Source: Algoriphagus sp. AK58
Lineage (GTDB): Bacteria > Bacteroidota > Bacteroidia > Cytophagales > Cyclobacteriaceae
Direction: 5' to 3'
Assembly: GCF_014324365.1 (NCBI RefSeq)
Contig: NZ_QEIG01000001.1
Span: forward strand, 124,001-188,000
DNA length: 64,000 bases
Shown here: positions 1-8,300 of the stretch, piece by piece
How positions within the stretch are numbered: the first letter of the stretch is position 1
How the letters are laid out: each line of letters starts with the position of its first letter
Notes under the pieces: model-generated
What the model was told of the DNA's origin: nothing
What the model saw: the letters and a program-made list of their open reading frames with translations, nothing else
Databases searched by the model: none
Program-made: the position numbers and the translations under genes

Positions 1-1
1 G

Positions 2-631
2 CTTCAAGAGAATATCGAGATTTCTGCCAAGTATTTCACCGAATTCACCAAGCTGGACATGGCCATCGAGATCGAACTCGGCGTGACCGGTGGGGAAGAA
101 GACGGGGTGGACAATACCGACGTGGATTCTTCCAGACTATATACCCAGCCTTCTGAGGTGGCATACGCCTACGAGCACCTGAAGAAAATCGGAGACCTGT
201 TTACCATTGCAGCTTCGTTTGGTAACGTTCACGGCGTGTATAAGCCAGGAAACGTAAGTCTGAAGCCAATTATTCTGAAGAATTCTCAGGACTATGTGAA
301 TGAGAAATTCGGTACTACCGGCAAGCCCTTGAACTTTGTGTTCCACGGAGGTTCCGGTTCTTCTGTAGAAGAAATCAGGGAGGCCAACAGCTATGGTTCG
401 ATCAAGATGAACATCGACACCGACATGCAATGGGCGATGTGGGAAGGCATCCTGAACTACTACAAGAAAAATGAAGCCTATCTGCAAGGCCAATTGGGAA
501 ATCCGGAAGGTCCTGATAGTCCAAATAAGAAATATTACGATCCACGCGTGTGGTTGAGAAAAGGCGAAGAGAACTTTGTGAAGCGTCTCGAACTCGCCTT
601 TGACATGCTCAATGCCGTGGGAAGAAACTAA
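2..631 (+). CDS. fbaA: Class II fructose-bisphosphate aldolase, 5'-truncated
   Basis: Cleaves fructose 1,6-bisphosphate to dihydroxyacetone phosphate and glyceraldehyde 3-phosphate in glycolysis; zinc-dependent cytosolic enzyme. The reading frame is open from base 2, so the start and N-terminal half lie outside the window; the ATG at 59 is an internal methionine. Recognisable class IIA segments are ELGVTGGEEDGVDN, the substrate-loop stretch ASFGNVHGVYKPGN, the phosphate-binding FHGGSGS and the MNIDTDMQWA block, ending in the conserved NKKYYDPRVWLR tail. The end agrees with the E. coli FbaA length and pattern. A hairpin terminator follows directly. It lies in the same 12-kb stretch as pfkA and mgsA, so this is a glycolytic neighbourhood. 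The family assignment is secure. Confidence 0.96.
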   Translation, partial: LQENIEISAKYFTEFTKLDMAIEIELGVTGGEEDGVDNTDVDSSRLYTQPSEVAYAYEHLKKIGDLFTIAASFGNVHGVYKPGNVSLKPIILKNSQDYVNEKFGTTGKPLNFVFHGGSGSSVEEIREANSYGSIKMNIDTDMQWAMWEGILNYYKKNEAYLQGQLGNPEGPDSPNKKYYDPRVWLRKGEENFVKRLELAFDMLNAVGRN

Positions 632-655
632 GTTGCTTACCATTTACCCAACCTG

Positions 656-690
656 AAAAAGTCACTTGTCATGGGTGACTTTTTCTTTTC
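656..690 (+). terminator. Rho-independent terminator of the aldolase gene
   Basis: A perfect 10-bp stem (AAAAAGTCAC at 656-665 with GTGACTTTTT at 675-684), a 9-nt loop and a following T-rich tract. It lies 25 bp after the aldolase stop and ends just before the amylase start at 702, so the two genes are probably transcribed separately. Confidence 0.8.
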
Positions 691-701
691 CCAGAATAAA
701 C

Positions 702-2252
702 ATGAACAAAACCCTGATCGCAAGTACTTTGGCAACCCTGTCAATTTTGGCTGCCTGCCAGTCCAAACCTACTCCTGAAGTCAAAAACTACTGGCCTCAA
801 GCCGGGATCACCTACGAGATCTTTGTTCAATCCTTTCATGATTCGAATGGAGACGGAATCGGTGACTTCAATGGCGTGACCCAAAAGCTGGATTACATCA
901 AAGAGCTCGGCGCCAATGCGATCTGGTTTATGCCCATCATGCCTTCCCCAACCTATCACAAGTACGATGTGACCGACTACAAGGCCGTGCATCCGGACTA
1001 TGGTACGATGGATGATTTCAAAAAACTACTTGAGGAAGCCCACAAGCGGGACATCAAGATCGTGATCGACATGATCATCAATCACACTTCCACGGAGCAT
1101 CCCTGGTTTCAAGCCTCCAAATCCGGTCGTGACAATGAGTTTCGGGATTACTACGTATGGGCTCAAAAGGATACCATCGCGGCCTTTCTGGACAAAAAAG
1201 TCATAACCCTCGACTCAGACAATATCCGTCAGTGGCATGACCCGGGACAGGGGGAGGATTACTACTATGGCTTTTTCTGGGGTGGCATGCCAGATTTGAA
1301 CTTTGACCATCCCAAAGTGAGGGAAGAAATCTACGAGATTGGCCGGTTTTGGCTGGAAGAGGTAGGCGTAGACGGGTTCCGATTGGATGCGGCCAAGCAT
1401 ATTTTTCCGGATGACCGACCCTTGGACAATCATGCCTTCTGGAAGGAATTCCGTCAGAAGATGGAAGCCATCAAGCCCGATGTGTACTTGGTAGGTGAGG
1501 TCTATGACAAAAAGGAAATCGTGGCGCCCTATCTGCCCGGACTGCCTGCCTTGTTTAACTTCGACTTTCACTACACCCTGATCGAATCCCTGAATTCTGC
1601 CGATGGGCAGTTGCTGTTGCAAAAGCAAAAAGAGGTCTTGGACTTTTACCAAGGCATCACGCCCAACTTTATCGATGCGACTTTTTCTTCCAATCACGAT
1701 CAACCCAGATTGCTGAATGACCTGAAGGAAGATCCAGCCAAATACAAACAGGCCAGTGCCATCCTGCTGACCATGCCCGGAGCGCCTTACCTCTATTATG
1801 GGGAAGAAATCGGGATGTTGGGATTGAAGCCGGACGAGCATATCCGGGAGCCATTTCTTTGGGAGGTGAAAGAGAAAGACGGGGGTAGAGCGTCCTGGAT
1901 CGAATCCAAATACAGCACGGATGCCACGGTGACTCCACTTGAAGCACAGCGAAAGGATCCGAACAGCTATTTCAACCATTACAAAAGCCTGATTGCGCTC
2001 AGGAATTCCTATCCCGCCTTGGCGGTGGGCAGCTTGGTACTGAGCGAGACAGCCTATCCCAAGGAGATCATGGCCTATCACCGAAAGACTGCCGAACAGG
2101 AACTCTTCATCGTTCACAACGTCGGAGGGACTGGGTCTGAAATCGACCTTCCCGAGGGATTTGATACTGCATTTTTCACCTTGGGGAAAGGAGAAGTTCA
2201 ATCCGGGAAACTGAACCTGGGAGCGAATTCCAGTATAGTTTTGAGCAAGTAA
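702..2252 (+). CDS. GH13 alpha-amylase/alpha-glucosidase family lipoprotein
   Basis: Predicted retaining alpha-glucan hydrolase of glycoside hydrolase family 13, exported and lipid-anchored. The ATG at 702 is preferred over an upstream TTG at 666 because it opens a lipoprotein signal peptide with lipobox LAAC; 516 aa remain. The catalytic barrel shows the family regions in order: the DGIGDFNG segment near residue 40, INHTS, DGFRLDAA with nucleophile D229, GEVYD with acid/base E266, and SNHDQPR with the transition-state D333. The early DGNGIGD-like stretch is more like oligo-1,6-glucosidases and neopullulanases than classical endo-amylases, so exact specificity is open. The 3' end is odd: an arm resembling a terminator (AGAAGAGGCCCGATG, about 2257-2271) has no partner, and a second copy of the gene's last codons occurs near 3009. 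Confidence 0.9.
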   Translation: MNKTLIASTLATLSILAACQSKPTPEVKNYWPQAGITYEIFVQSFHDSNGDGIGDFNGVTQKLDYIKELGANAIWFMPIMPSPTYHKYDVTDYKAVHPDYGTMDDFKKLLEEAHKRDIKIVIDMIINHTSTEHPWFQASKSGRDNEFRDYYVWAQKDTIAAFLDKKVITLDSDNIRQWHDPGQGEDYYYGFFWGGMPDLNFDHPKVREEIYEIGRFWLEEVGVDGFRLDAAKHIFPDDRPLDNHAFWKEFRQKMEAIKPDVYLVGEVYDKKEIVAPYLPGLPALFNFDFHYTLIESLNSADGQLLLQKQKEVLDFYQGITPNFIDATFSSNHDQPRLLNDLKEDPAKYKQASAILLTMPGAPYLYYGEEIGMLGLKPDEHIREPFLWEVKEKDGGRASWIESKYSTDATVTPLEAQRKDPNSYFNHYKSLIALRNSYPALAVGSLVLSETAYPKEIMAYHRKTAEQELFIVHNVGGTGSEIDLPEGFDTAFFTLGKGEVQSGKLNLGANSSIVLSK

Positions 2253-2279
2253 AAACAGAAGAGGCCCGATGTTGTGATG

Positions 2280-2312
2280 TGCCCCCAAAAAGTTAGACAC
2301 TTTATGGGGGCA
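2280..2312. repeat. 33-nt hairpin repeat, copy 1
   Basis: Near-perfect inverted repeat: TGCCCCCAAAAAGT at the left pairs with ACTTTATGGGGGCA at the right around a short centre. A second copy in reverse orientation lies at 35636-35668 and matches at 29 of 33 positions by my alignment. The arm CCCCCAAAAAGTTAGAC resembles, from memory, terminal repeats of IS3-family (IS150-group) elements. No transposase is present, so a MITE or an IS end is an inference. It ends 5 bp before the toxin start. Confidence 0.55.
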
Positions 2313-2317
2313 TTTTC

Positions 2318-2654
2318 ATGCGAAAAAACAAGAAACACGAGTTTGAATTTTACCAAAATCAGGATGATAAGGTAAAGACTAAGATTCAATACGTTTTTGA
2401 ATTGATAAAACAAGTGGAGAGGGTGCCGGAGAAGTTCCTTAAGCATTTGGAAGGAACAGAAGGGTTGTTTGAAATAAGAGTGGAATACCAATCAAATATT
2501 TATAGTCCCGATATCTATCGGGATCTGCTGCTTTGATGAAGGAAGGCTGGTAGTTCTTTTCAATGGATTTCAAAAAAAGACCCAAAAGACTCCAAAAAAT
2601 GAACTAGAGAAAGCAGAAAGATTAATGAAGGAATATTTACAATCAAAGCAATAA
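2318..2654 (+). pseudogene. higB: HigB/RelE-like toxin (phage Gp49-like), frame broken by a palindrome insertion
   Basis: The first frame (from ATG 2318) reads as the N-terminal two thirds of a HigB/Gp49-type RelE-superfamily mRNA interferase (KIQYVFELIKQVERVPEKF, then GTEGLFEIRVEYQSNIY). It then runs into a palindrome at 2504-2522 and stops at 2536. Skipping the inserted bases restores the third frame: CCFDEGRLVVLFNGF, KKTQKTPKNELEKAE and a stop at 2652-2654. That restored tail is what the family has there, so the gene was intact before an insertion of about 16 or 19 bases (1 mod 3). The antitoxin begins 5 bp later, the usual HigBA order. The toxin is probably inactive unless frameshifting occurs. 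Confidence 0.82.
2504..2522. repeat. Short palindromic insertion inside the toxin gene
   Basis: AGTCCCGATATCTATCGGG, a near-perfect palindrome (CCCGATAT/CTATCGGG). It sits exactly where the HigB-like frame breaks. A closely related perfect palindrome, TCCCGATAGCTATCGGGA, occurs at 18442-18459, so this is a dispersed repeat and not random error. Confidence 0.7.
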
Positions 2655-2658
2655 GATC

Positions 2659-2958
2659 ATGAAGGATTATAGCAAAGTCAAAACATTTGATGAGCTGATT
2701 GAGCTGGAGCATGGGAAAATAGGTAGTGAAAGCAGGAATAAGTATGAAGAAAATGCCCAAATGTTCATCATCAGCGAAATGCTGAAAGAGGCAAGAAAGG
2801 AAGCAAATCTGACCCAAGAGCAATTAGCGGAGAAAGCAGGAACAAAGAAAAGCTATATCTCAAAATTGGAAAATGGAAAAGGAAATATCCAATTGTCAAC
2901 CTTGATCCGGATTTTTGAGCAAGGATTGAACAAAAGAATTGGATTAACCTTCCTTTAA
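2659..2958 (+). CDS. higA: HigA-type antitoxin, XRE-family DNA-binding protein
   Basis: 99 aa. The helix-turn-helix of the XRE/Cro family occupies about residues 45-95: LTQEQLAEKAGTKKSYISKLENG is the typical HTH_3 signature. It would neutralise the HigB toxin by direct binding and repress the operon. It follows the toxin with a 4-bp gap, the typical toxin-first HigBA arrangement. The antitoxin frame is intact while the toxin is broken, so it may now act as an orphan regulator, perhaps cross-neutralising related toxins. The neighbouring sequence carries a decayed amylase tail immediately after the stop. Confidence 0.88.
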   Translation: MKDYSKVKTFDELIELEHGKIGSESRNKYEENAQMFIISEMLKEARKEANLTQEQLAEKAGTKKSYISKLENGKGNIQLSTLIRIFEQGLNKRIGLTFL

Positions 2959-2959
2959 T

Positions 2960-3041
2960 CTCGGAAAGATTGAATCTGCCAAAATCACTATTTTAAAAGT
3001 ATCGATTTGGAGCTAATTCGAGTGTGGTGTTGAACAAGTAA
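2960..3041 (+). pseudogene. Decayed 3' tail of a second GH13 amylase gene
   Basis: Codons 3009-3041 read GANSSVVLNK-stop, almost identical to the amylase C-terminus GANSSIVLSK at 2220-2252. The nucleotides following both stops are also alike (AAGTAAAAA then AGGAAGAGGC or AGAAGAGGC). Further upstream, in another frame, LGKIESAKI resembles LGKGEVQSGKL of the amylase. The relic suggests that a tandem amylase paralogue was lost by deletion or interrupted by the toxin-antitoxin insertion. No catalytic motif remains. Confidence 0.65.
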
Positions 3042-3048
3042 AAATAGG

Positions 3049-3119
3049 AAGAGGCTGTCTTAAAAGGACTGTTTGTCACATGAATGCCCCTTGATGAGAC
3101 AGCCTCTTTTTTATTTTTT
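3049..3119 (+). terminator. Hairpin terminator after HigA and the amylase relic
   Basis: A perfect 12-bp stem (AAGAGGCTGTCT at 3049-3060 with AGACAGCCTCTT at 3097-3108), a 36-nt loop and a T-rich run. The long loop makes it a weaker candidate, but the T run supports termination for both the antitoxin and the former amylase copy. Confidence 0.6.
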
Positions 3120-3430
3120 TTCGGAAAAGTTGCTGTTTGATTTAGTTGATTCGCCGAACTTTTTTAGATTTAAGACAAGGGCAAAAGGAAAAAGGCAGGG
3201 TGGCGAATTTTTGGGATTTTCCGGGTAGGCCCAGGGCTGATCAGCCAATCGAAATTCTTTAAAGCAAATTTTTACCATGAGCAAAAATCAATTCAGAAAT
3301 ACCCGCCACTACTGCGTAAGGCATACAAATGGGCTTGCCTTACGCAGTAATTGCGTAAGCACAAACGTTGGCGTTCAGGCAAATGAGTAAGTCCATAAAC
3401 GACAATAAAAACGAATTAAATAAAACTACA
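3120..3430. other. Intergenic entry to the A+T-rich island
   Basis: No gene is seen. The stretch changes from host-like composition to A+T-rich sequence. It contains a 14-bp stem hairpin at 3310-3349 (listed separately), followed by TGCGTAAGCACAAACGTTGG and GTTGGCG next to the ParA-like gene. Candidate boundary sites are discussed under findings. An in-frame TTG at 3368 and an ATG at 3383 lie upstream of the chosen ParA start. Confidence 0.5.
3310..3349. repeat. 14-bp perfect stem hairpin at the island edge
   Basis: TACTGCGTAAGGCA (3310-3323) and TGCCTTACGCAGTA (3336-3349) are exact reverse complements around a 12-nt loop. A third TGCGTAAG copy follows at 3352-3359. There is no T tract, so it is not a terminator; a recombination site or operator is possible but unproven. 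Confidence 0.6.
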
Positions 3431-4450
3431 ATGACAAAAAAAATCTGTTTATTCAATCATAAAGGTGGAGTTAGTAAGACAACAACGTCATACAATCTTG
3501 CTTGGAAACTTGCAAGAACCGGGAAAAAAGTAATAATGGTTGACGCTGATCCGCAATGTAACTTAACGGGATTGGTATTAGGTGAGGATTTTGACAATTA
3601 TTATATCAACAGACCAAATGACAATTTAAAAGCGGGAATTGCCCCTGCATTTGAAGCGACACCAATTCCATTGGCACCAATTGATTGTTATCAAATACCT
3701 GAAAATGAAAATTTGTATTTAGTTGCAGGACATATTGCTTTGTCTGAATATGAAGTGCCACTGAGTATTGCGCATCAACTTTCAAATACAATACCTACTT
3801 TAAAGAATTTGCCTGGCGCAATGAATAGTTTTTTTGAATTGGTATCTGCAAAATACAATGCTGATTATTTAATTATTGATATGAACCCAAGCCTGAGTTC
3901 AATAAATCAAAACCTTTTTTGTCTATCTGATTATTTTTTGGTTCCAACCTCACCCGATTATTTTTCAGTAATGGCAATTAACTCATTAAGCGGTGTTTTG
4001 CCTAAATGGGAAAAATGGGCGAAAATGGCGAGGGTTGCATTTAGCGATAGCTCATATCCTTTCCCCACAACATCAACAAAGTTTTTAGGAACAATTGTGC
4101 AAAATTTTACAATTAGGAATGGAGAACCATCTGAAGCATTTCAAAAATGGATTGACGAAGTTGCAACCGCAGTTACCACATCACTTATTCCCGCTATTTC
4201 ACTAGAGGGTATGTTGCTAGATGCAAGTAAATACAAAGCAAACCAAGCAACGGAAGGTTACTGTTTAGCAAAAATCCCAAGCTTTTCAGGGCTTATTCCG
4301 CGTTCACAAAGAGGAAGAATTCCTGTTTATGAAGTCCCTGACAATATGCTTGGCGTTGGTACTGTATTAGAACAATACAAGATTATTCGTGATAGATTTT
4401 TAGTGGTGTTCAACACTCTTGCAGATGACGTTGAAAATATGACGAATTAA
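3431..4450 (+). CDS. ParA/Soj-like P-loop ATPase of the accessory island
   Basis: 339 aa. The N-terminus carries a deviant Walker A, HKGGVSKTT (signature Lys11 and Lys16; glycine replaced by serine at residue 15), then VIMVDADPQCN and DYLIIDMNPSL, the ParA/MinD-type Walker A' and Walker B regions. ATPases of this fold form nucleotide-dependent dimers that partition plasmids or act as regulators. The chosen ATG puts the P-loop right at the start as the family has it; longer starts at 3383 (ATG) and 3368 (TTG) exist. The stop overlaps the next start by one base, so translation is coupled. There is no ParB or parS, which argues against simple segregation. A toxin-antidote or defence role with the HEPN partner is an inference. 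Confidence 0.85.
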   Translation: MTKKICLFNHKGGVSKTTTSYNLAWKLARTGKKVIMVDADPQCNLTGLVLGEDFDNYYINRPNDNLKAGIAPAFEATPIPLAPIDCYQIPENENLYLVAGHIALSEYEVPLSIAHQLSNTIPTLKNLPGAMNSFFELVSAKYNADYLIIDMNPSLSSINQNLFCLSDYFLVPTSPDYFSVMAINSLSGVLPKWEKWAKMARVAFSDSSYPFPTTSTKFLGTIVQNFTIRNGEPSEAFQKWIDEVATAVTTSLIPAISLEGMLLDASKYKANQATEGYCLAKIPSFSGLIPRSQRGRIPVYEVPDNMLGVGTVLEQYKIIRDRFLVVFNTLADDVENMTN

Positions 4451-5046
4451 TGAATCAGGCATTTTTACAATTTTTGACGAACATAGAAGAAGTTAGAAAA
4501 ACGCACCTGATTTCAACAAGTATTAATGTGCCTACATCTTCTATTGTTGATACAAGCCCAATTCTCCGTTCTTGTATCGTATTAAGCGTAAGTGCCATTG
4601 ACCACTTAATTCACGAGCTTGCAATTATTGGAATGTGCGAAATTTTCAATGGAACAAGAGTTGTAACAACCAAGTATAATGACTTCAATGTTACATTAGG
4701 ATTTATGAGTTCAATTTTCGCTGTTCCACCTCTTGTTACATTTGAATCAGAAATTAGAAGAAGACTTGGGTGGCAAACATTTCAAAGGCCAGACAAAATT
4801 AAAGACGCTATTGCTTTATTCAACTCAATACAACTTTGGCAACAAGTTTCACTAACAATGGCAGACACAGAACAAAATATTAAAAACCGTTTAAACCTGA
4901 TTGTTGATAGACGAAATATGATTGCTCACGAAGCGGATATTGAACCAGTTTACAAAACGAAAAGAACAATAAGTAATGCAGACGTTGCAGGAACTATAGA
5001 TTTTATTGAAAAATTAGGAACGATAATTTATAACCTTGTGAAGTAA
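4450..5046 (+). CDS. HEPN-domain protein paired with the ParA-like ATPase
   Basis: 198 aa, all-alpha in appearance. The clearest feature is R155-N-M-I-A-H160, an RX4H motif followed by E, the catalytic signature of HEPN ribonuclease domains, in the C-terminal part. The N-terminal half (RSCIVLSVSAIDHLIHELAI) is a helix pair like that of MAE_28990- or RiboL-PSP-type HEPN proteins; this subfamily link is from memory. It overlaps ParA by one base (TAATG). HEPN domains are frequent effectors in toxin-antitoxin and abortive-infection systems and cut RNA. A plausible model is that the ATPase restrains or activates this putative RNase. The A+T-rich codon use matches its neighbours. Confidence 0.72.
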   Translation: MNQAFLQFLTNIEEVRKTHLISTSINVPTSSIVDTSPILRSCIVLSVSAIDHLIHELAIIGMCEIFNGTRVVTTKYNDFNVTLGFMSSIFAVPPLVTFESEIRRRLGWQTFQRPDKIKDAIALFNSIQLWQQVSLTMADTEQNIKNRLNLIVDRRNMIAHEADIEPVYKTKRTISNADVAGTIDFIEKLGTIIYNLVK

Positions 5047-5346
5047 ATGCCCGACCGCTAACAGGCGTTTGGCTCAATGGCGTGTAACGTGGTTAATAGA
5101 GCATTCTACCTCGCATAAACTTTTGTGGTGTATTGACAGTTTTGTGCTCCGAAATCCGCCTCTGCGCCAAGGGCCAAACCGTTTGAAATCATCCTAAAAG
5201 ACAACAAGCCCGACATAAAACGGATAGAAAATTGAAAAACAAGCCACCGCTTCAGCAAAATCAAAAGAGCTGTAACGCGCAGCACAAGCCGACTTAGTTG
5301 CACAATATTTGCTTTTAAACAACTGCATAATTAGGAATATTGATAA
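5047..5346. other. Intergenic region between the ParA-HEPN pair and the helicase
   Basis: No gene is seen; small antisense frames are without support. It starts with ATGCCCGACCGCTAAC (5047-5062), a motif reappearing as ATGCCGACGCTAA after the GNAT gene (10969-10981), and carries GGCGTTTGGC (5064-5073) that can pair with the later GGGCCAAACC (about 5169-5178). The central part is richer in G+C than the genes around it. It may be a cassette-type boundary and also hold the helicase promoter, which I could not locate. Confidence 0.4.
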
Positions 5347-8300
5347 ATGATACAGTTACAAGCAGGATACATACTTGATTGCGTAAAAGAAACATTAGAA
5401 ACGAAATACAAGCCGACAGAAGTTGAAGGACTTTTGACGCAGCTTTCGTATTTTGACATTGAAGTAAACTCAACTGCTGAACATAAAGACAACTCGAACT
5501 TTGAACAAATTCTTTCAGTTGCTCATAACATCATTTCAAGAGGTTTGCCAACAAGACCAACACTTTGGTTGGAAAACAATATCCTGCAAGCATTTGATTT
5601 GACACAAAAAGACGAAAAACTGCTTGATATTGGAACTATACGACAAATTTTAAAAGCTGATGAAACGCTAATTGAAAAACTCTTTCGGGCATTACACGTC
5701 ATTGACCCTAATTTGAAAGACAGCAACATTTCAAAACAGAAGATAAATACTTGGGAAAATTTAGGGAGTTCCTATGAAGAAAACTTTTTGTATGAGCAAT
5801 TACCCAAATACGCTTCGCCTATTTGGGTACAGTTACTTGAAACACAAAGAGAATTAGAAAATGTTTTACGCTTTTCTACCACAACAGAAGATGAAGTAGA
5901 AAAATACCTAAACGGAACAATTAAAATTTTCAATGAACAACGTTTAGATTTTTCTATTGAGTTCCCTTATAAAATAAATGAACAGAGAGGATTTGTAGTT
6001 GAAATAGACGGAAGCCAACACGAAAATCATCCGCAAAATCTTATTGATAGTGATAGAGATAATGCAACAGAAAAAGCAAAATGGGGAAAGGCAATAAGAA
6101 TTAAAACAAACGATTGGAAAAATATTGAAAACAAAATAAGCCCAATCAAACAATTTGAAAAGGAACAATTTTTTAGATTGATAAAGCAAAATTTTGAAAA
6201 CCCTCTTTATTATGAAAAAGAGGGACTAAATGCTTTGCAGTTATCCCTTATTCCTTTTGCAGTTTCCCGAATACAAAAAACACTTATTCATTTACTTTTT
6301 GAGGGCAAGCTAAGCATCAATGTAGAACAATGGAACATCGCCATAATTGAACAAGACATTCCTTGCGGCAAGTTAGCATTGGAAGATTTTGAGCAATTGA
6401 TAAAATCCCTTCTTAAATTAAAAGGTGATACAGAAAAATTACCTAAAATCAACGTGTTTGTTGAAAGAAACGAAAGATTTTCTGGCGCAAATCTTCGTTC
6501 TATATCTAACATTGACAGAAGCAAGAATTACGATTTGCTGATTGATATTTCTATTCTTCAAAGAAGCGGTTTGACAAAAATAAATGACAGTGTTAATGCG
6601 ATAACAAAGGTCTTAATCCGTTCTACTCATTCACCAAAAACTGTCAGAAACTTTAAAACAACAAGTTTAATTTCTTATAAAGCACTTGGAAAAAAGAACG
6701 CCCAGAAAAACATATTCGTAGAAGACAAAATACAAGTTGAAGCTTTAGAGGTATTTGTTCAAAACATTTTCAGAAAAACAGGATTTAGACCGGGACAAGT
6801 TGAAATAATTAACCGAGCAATTCAAGGGCTTAGTGTAATCGGATTGTTGCCAACAGGTTCAGGTAAGTCTTTAACTTACCAACTAACATCATTGTTGCAA
6901 CCAGGAATGACTATAATCATTGATCCGATAAAGTCGTTAATGAAAGACCAATTTGAAGGACTTTTAAAAAACGGAATTGACGGAGCAGTTTACATCAATT
7001 CATCCTTAAATCAAAAGCAAAGAAAAATCGCATTAGAGAAAATCAGAAAAGCACAAACCATTTTTGCCTTTGTTTCTCCTGAAAGATTGCAGGACAATAC
7101 ATTTAGAAAAGAACTTTTGGAAACAAGCAATCTAAACAGTCATTATTTCAGTTATTGTGTAATTGATGAGGCACATTGTGTTTCGGAATGGGGACACGAT
7201 TTTAGAACATCTTATTTGCGTTTGGGCGACAACGCTAGAAATTATTGTATTGCAAAAGATAGAGAACATTTGCCGTTTTTCGCCTTAACTGCTACCGCAT
7301 CGTATGATGTTCTTTCTGACATTCAACGAGAACTTGGTATTCCCGAAGAAACAGCTATTGTAAGGCTTGAAAAATTAGACCGTCCCGAAATTCAATTTAA
7401 AATTGTTGATGTAACTGCTGACATAAAACCTGAGGATGGTTTGAGTTGGGGTAATAAACAAGCATTGGGCGAAGCAAAACAGTATCAACTAATTCAACAG
7501 CTTAACAAGATACCCGAGTATTACAAGGAGTTTTCCAATAATGAAACAATAATAGAAGAAGCCAAGAAGGTTTTTAACGGAAAGGATATTCGATTGCCAA
7601 ATTTCAATCCTCAATCATTTTATCAGCAACAAGGCAGGGAAAGCAATGCAGGGTTGGTTTTCTGTCCACATAGAAATTGGTATTTCGGTGTAATGAATAA
7701 CGCCTCAAACATTACCGACCATTTTGAAAATTTAAAAATCGGAACTTTCTTAGGAAGTGATGGAGTAAAAGAGCGGGATAATGAAAACGAAAAAAGCCAA
7801 TCTGCTTTTGTAAATAACGATTTAGATTTGTTAGTAGCAACCAAAGCGTTTGGAATGGGGATTGACAAACCAAATATTCGTTATGTTGTCCATTTCAATT
7901 ATCCGAGTTCTATTGAGAGCTACTATCAGGAAGCAGGTCGTGGTGGTCGAGATAGAAAATTGGCTTTAGGATTGATTTTATTCAACAAACAGGAAGTTAC
8001 AACTTCAGAAAAAACAGAAGCCGTATCGGAAGACGGAGAGATAACAGAAGTAATAGAAGAAAGAACAGCTTCTATTGACAAGGATATTTTACAAAGTTTC
8101 CATAGAAACAACTTTAAAGGTATTGCAAAAGAAAAACGCCTTTTAGCTGAACTACTGACAGAAATAAAGTTTCCTTCTTACAAAATAACAAATTACATAG
8201 AGGAGCTAGTTTTTGAGGAATTTTCTATTGCTATTCGGCTCAATGCCGTTACTAATGCAAACAGCAGGCAAATTTTATTTATAAATCAAAACTTTGGAAG

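Noticed and set aside
1215..2300. 361-aa antisense reading frame inside the amylase gene
   Set aside because: It lies opposite a well-supported GH13 gene with catalytic residues; no known motif. Long antisense frames arise from codon bias.
3431..4450. ParA as part of a plasmid partition locus
   Set aside because: There is no ParB homologue or parS repeat nearby, and the gene overlaps a HEPN gene instead.
3300..5180. True integron attC sites around the ParA-HEPN genes
   Set aside because: Arms do not match GTTRRRY/RYYYAAC exactly and no integron integrase is in the window; kept only as a boundary hypothesis.
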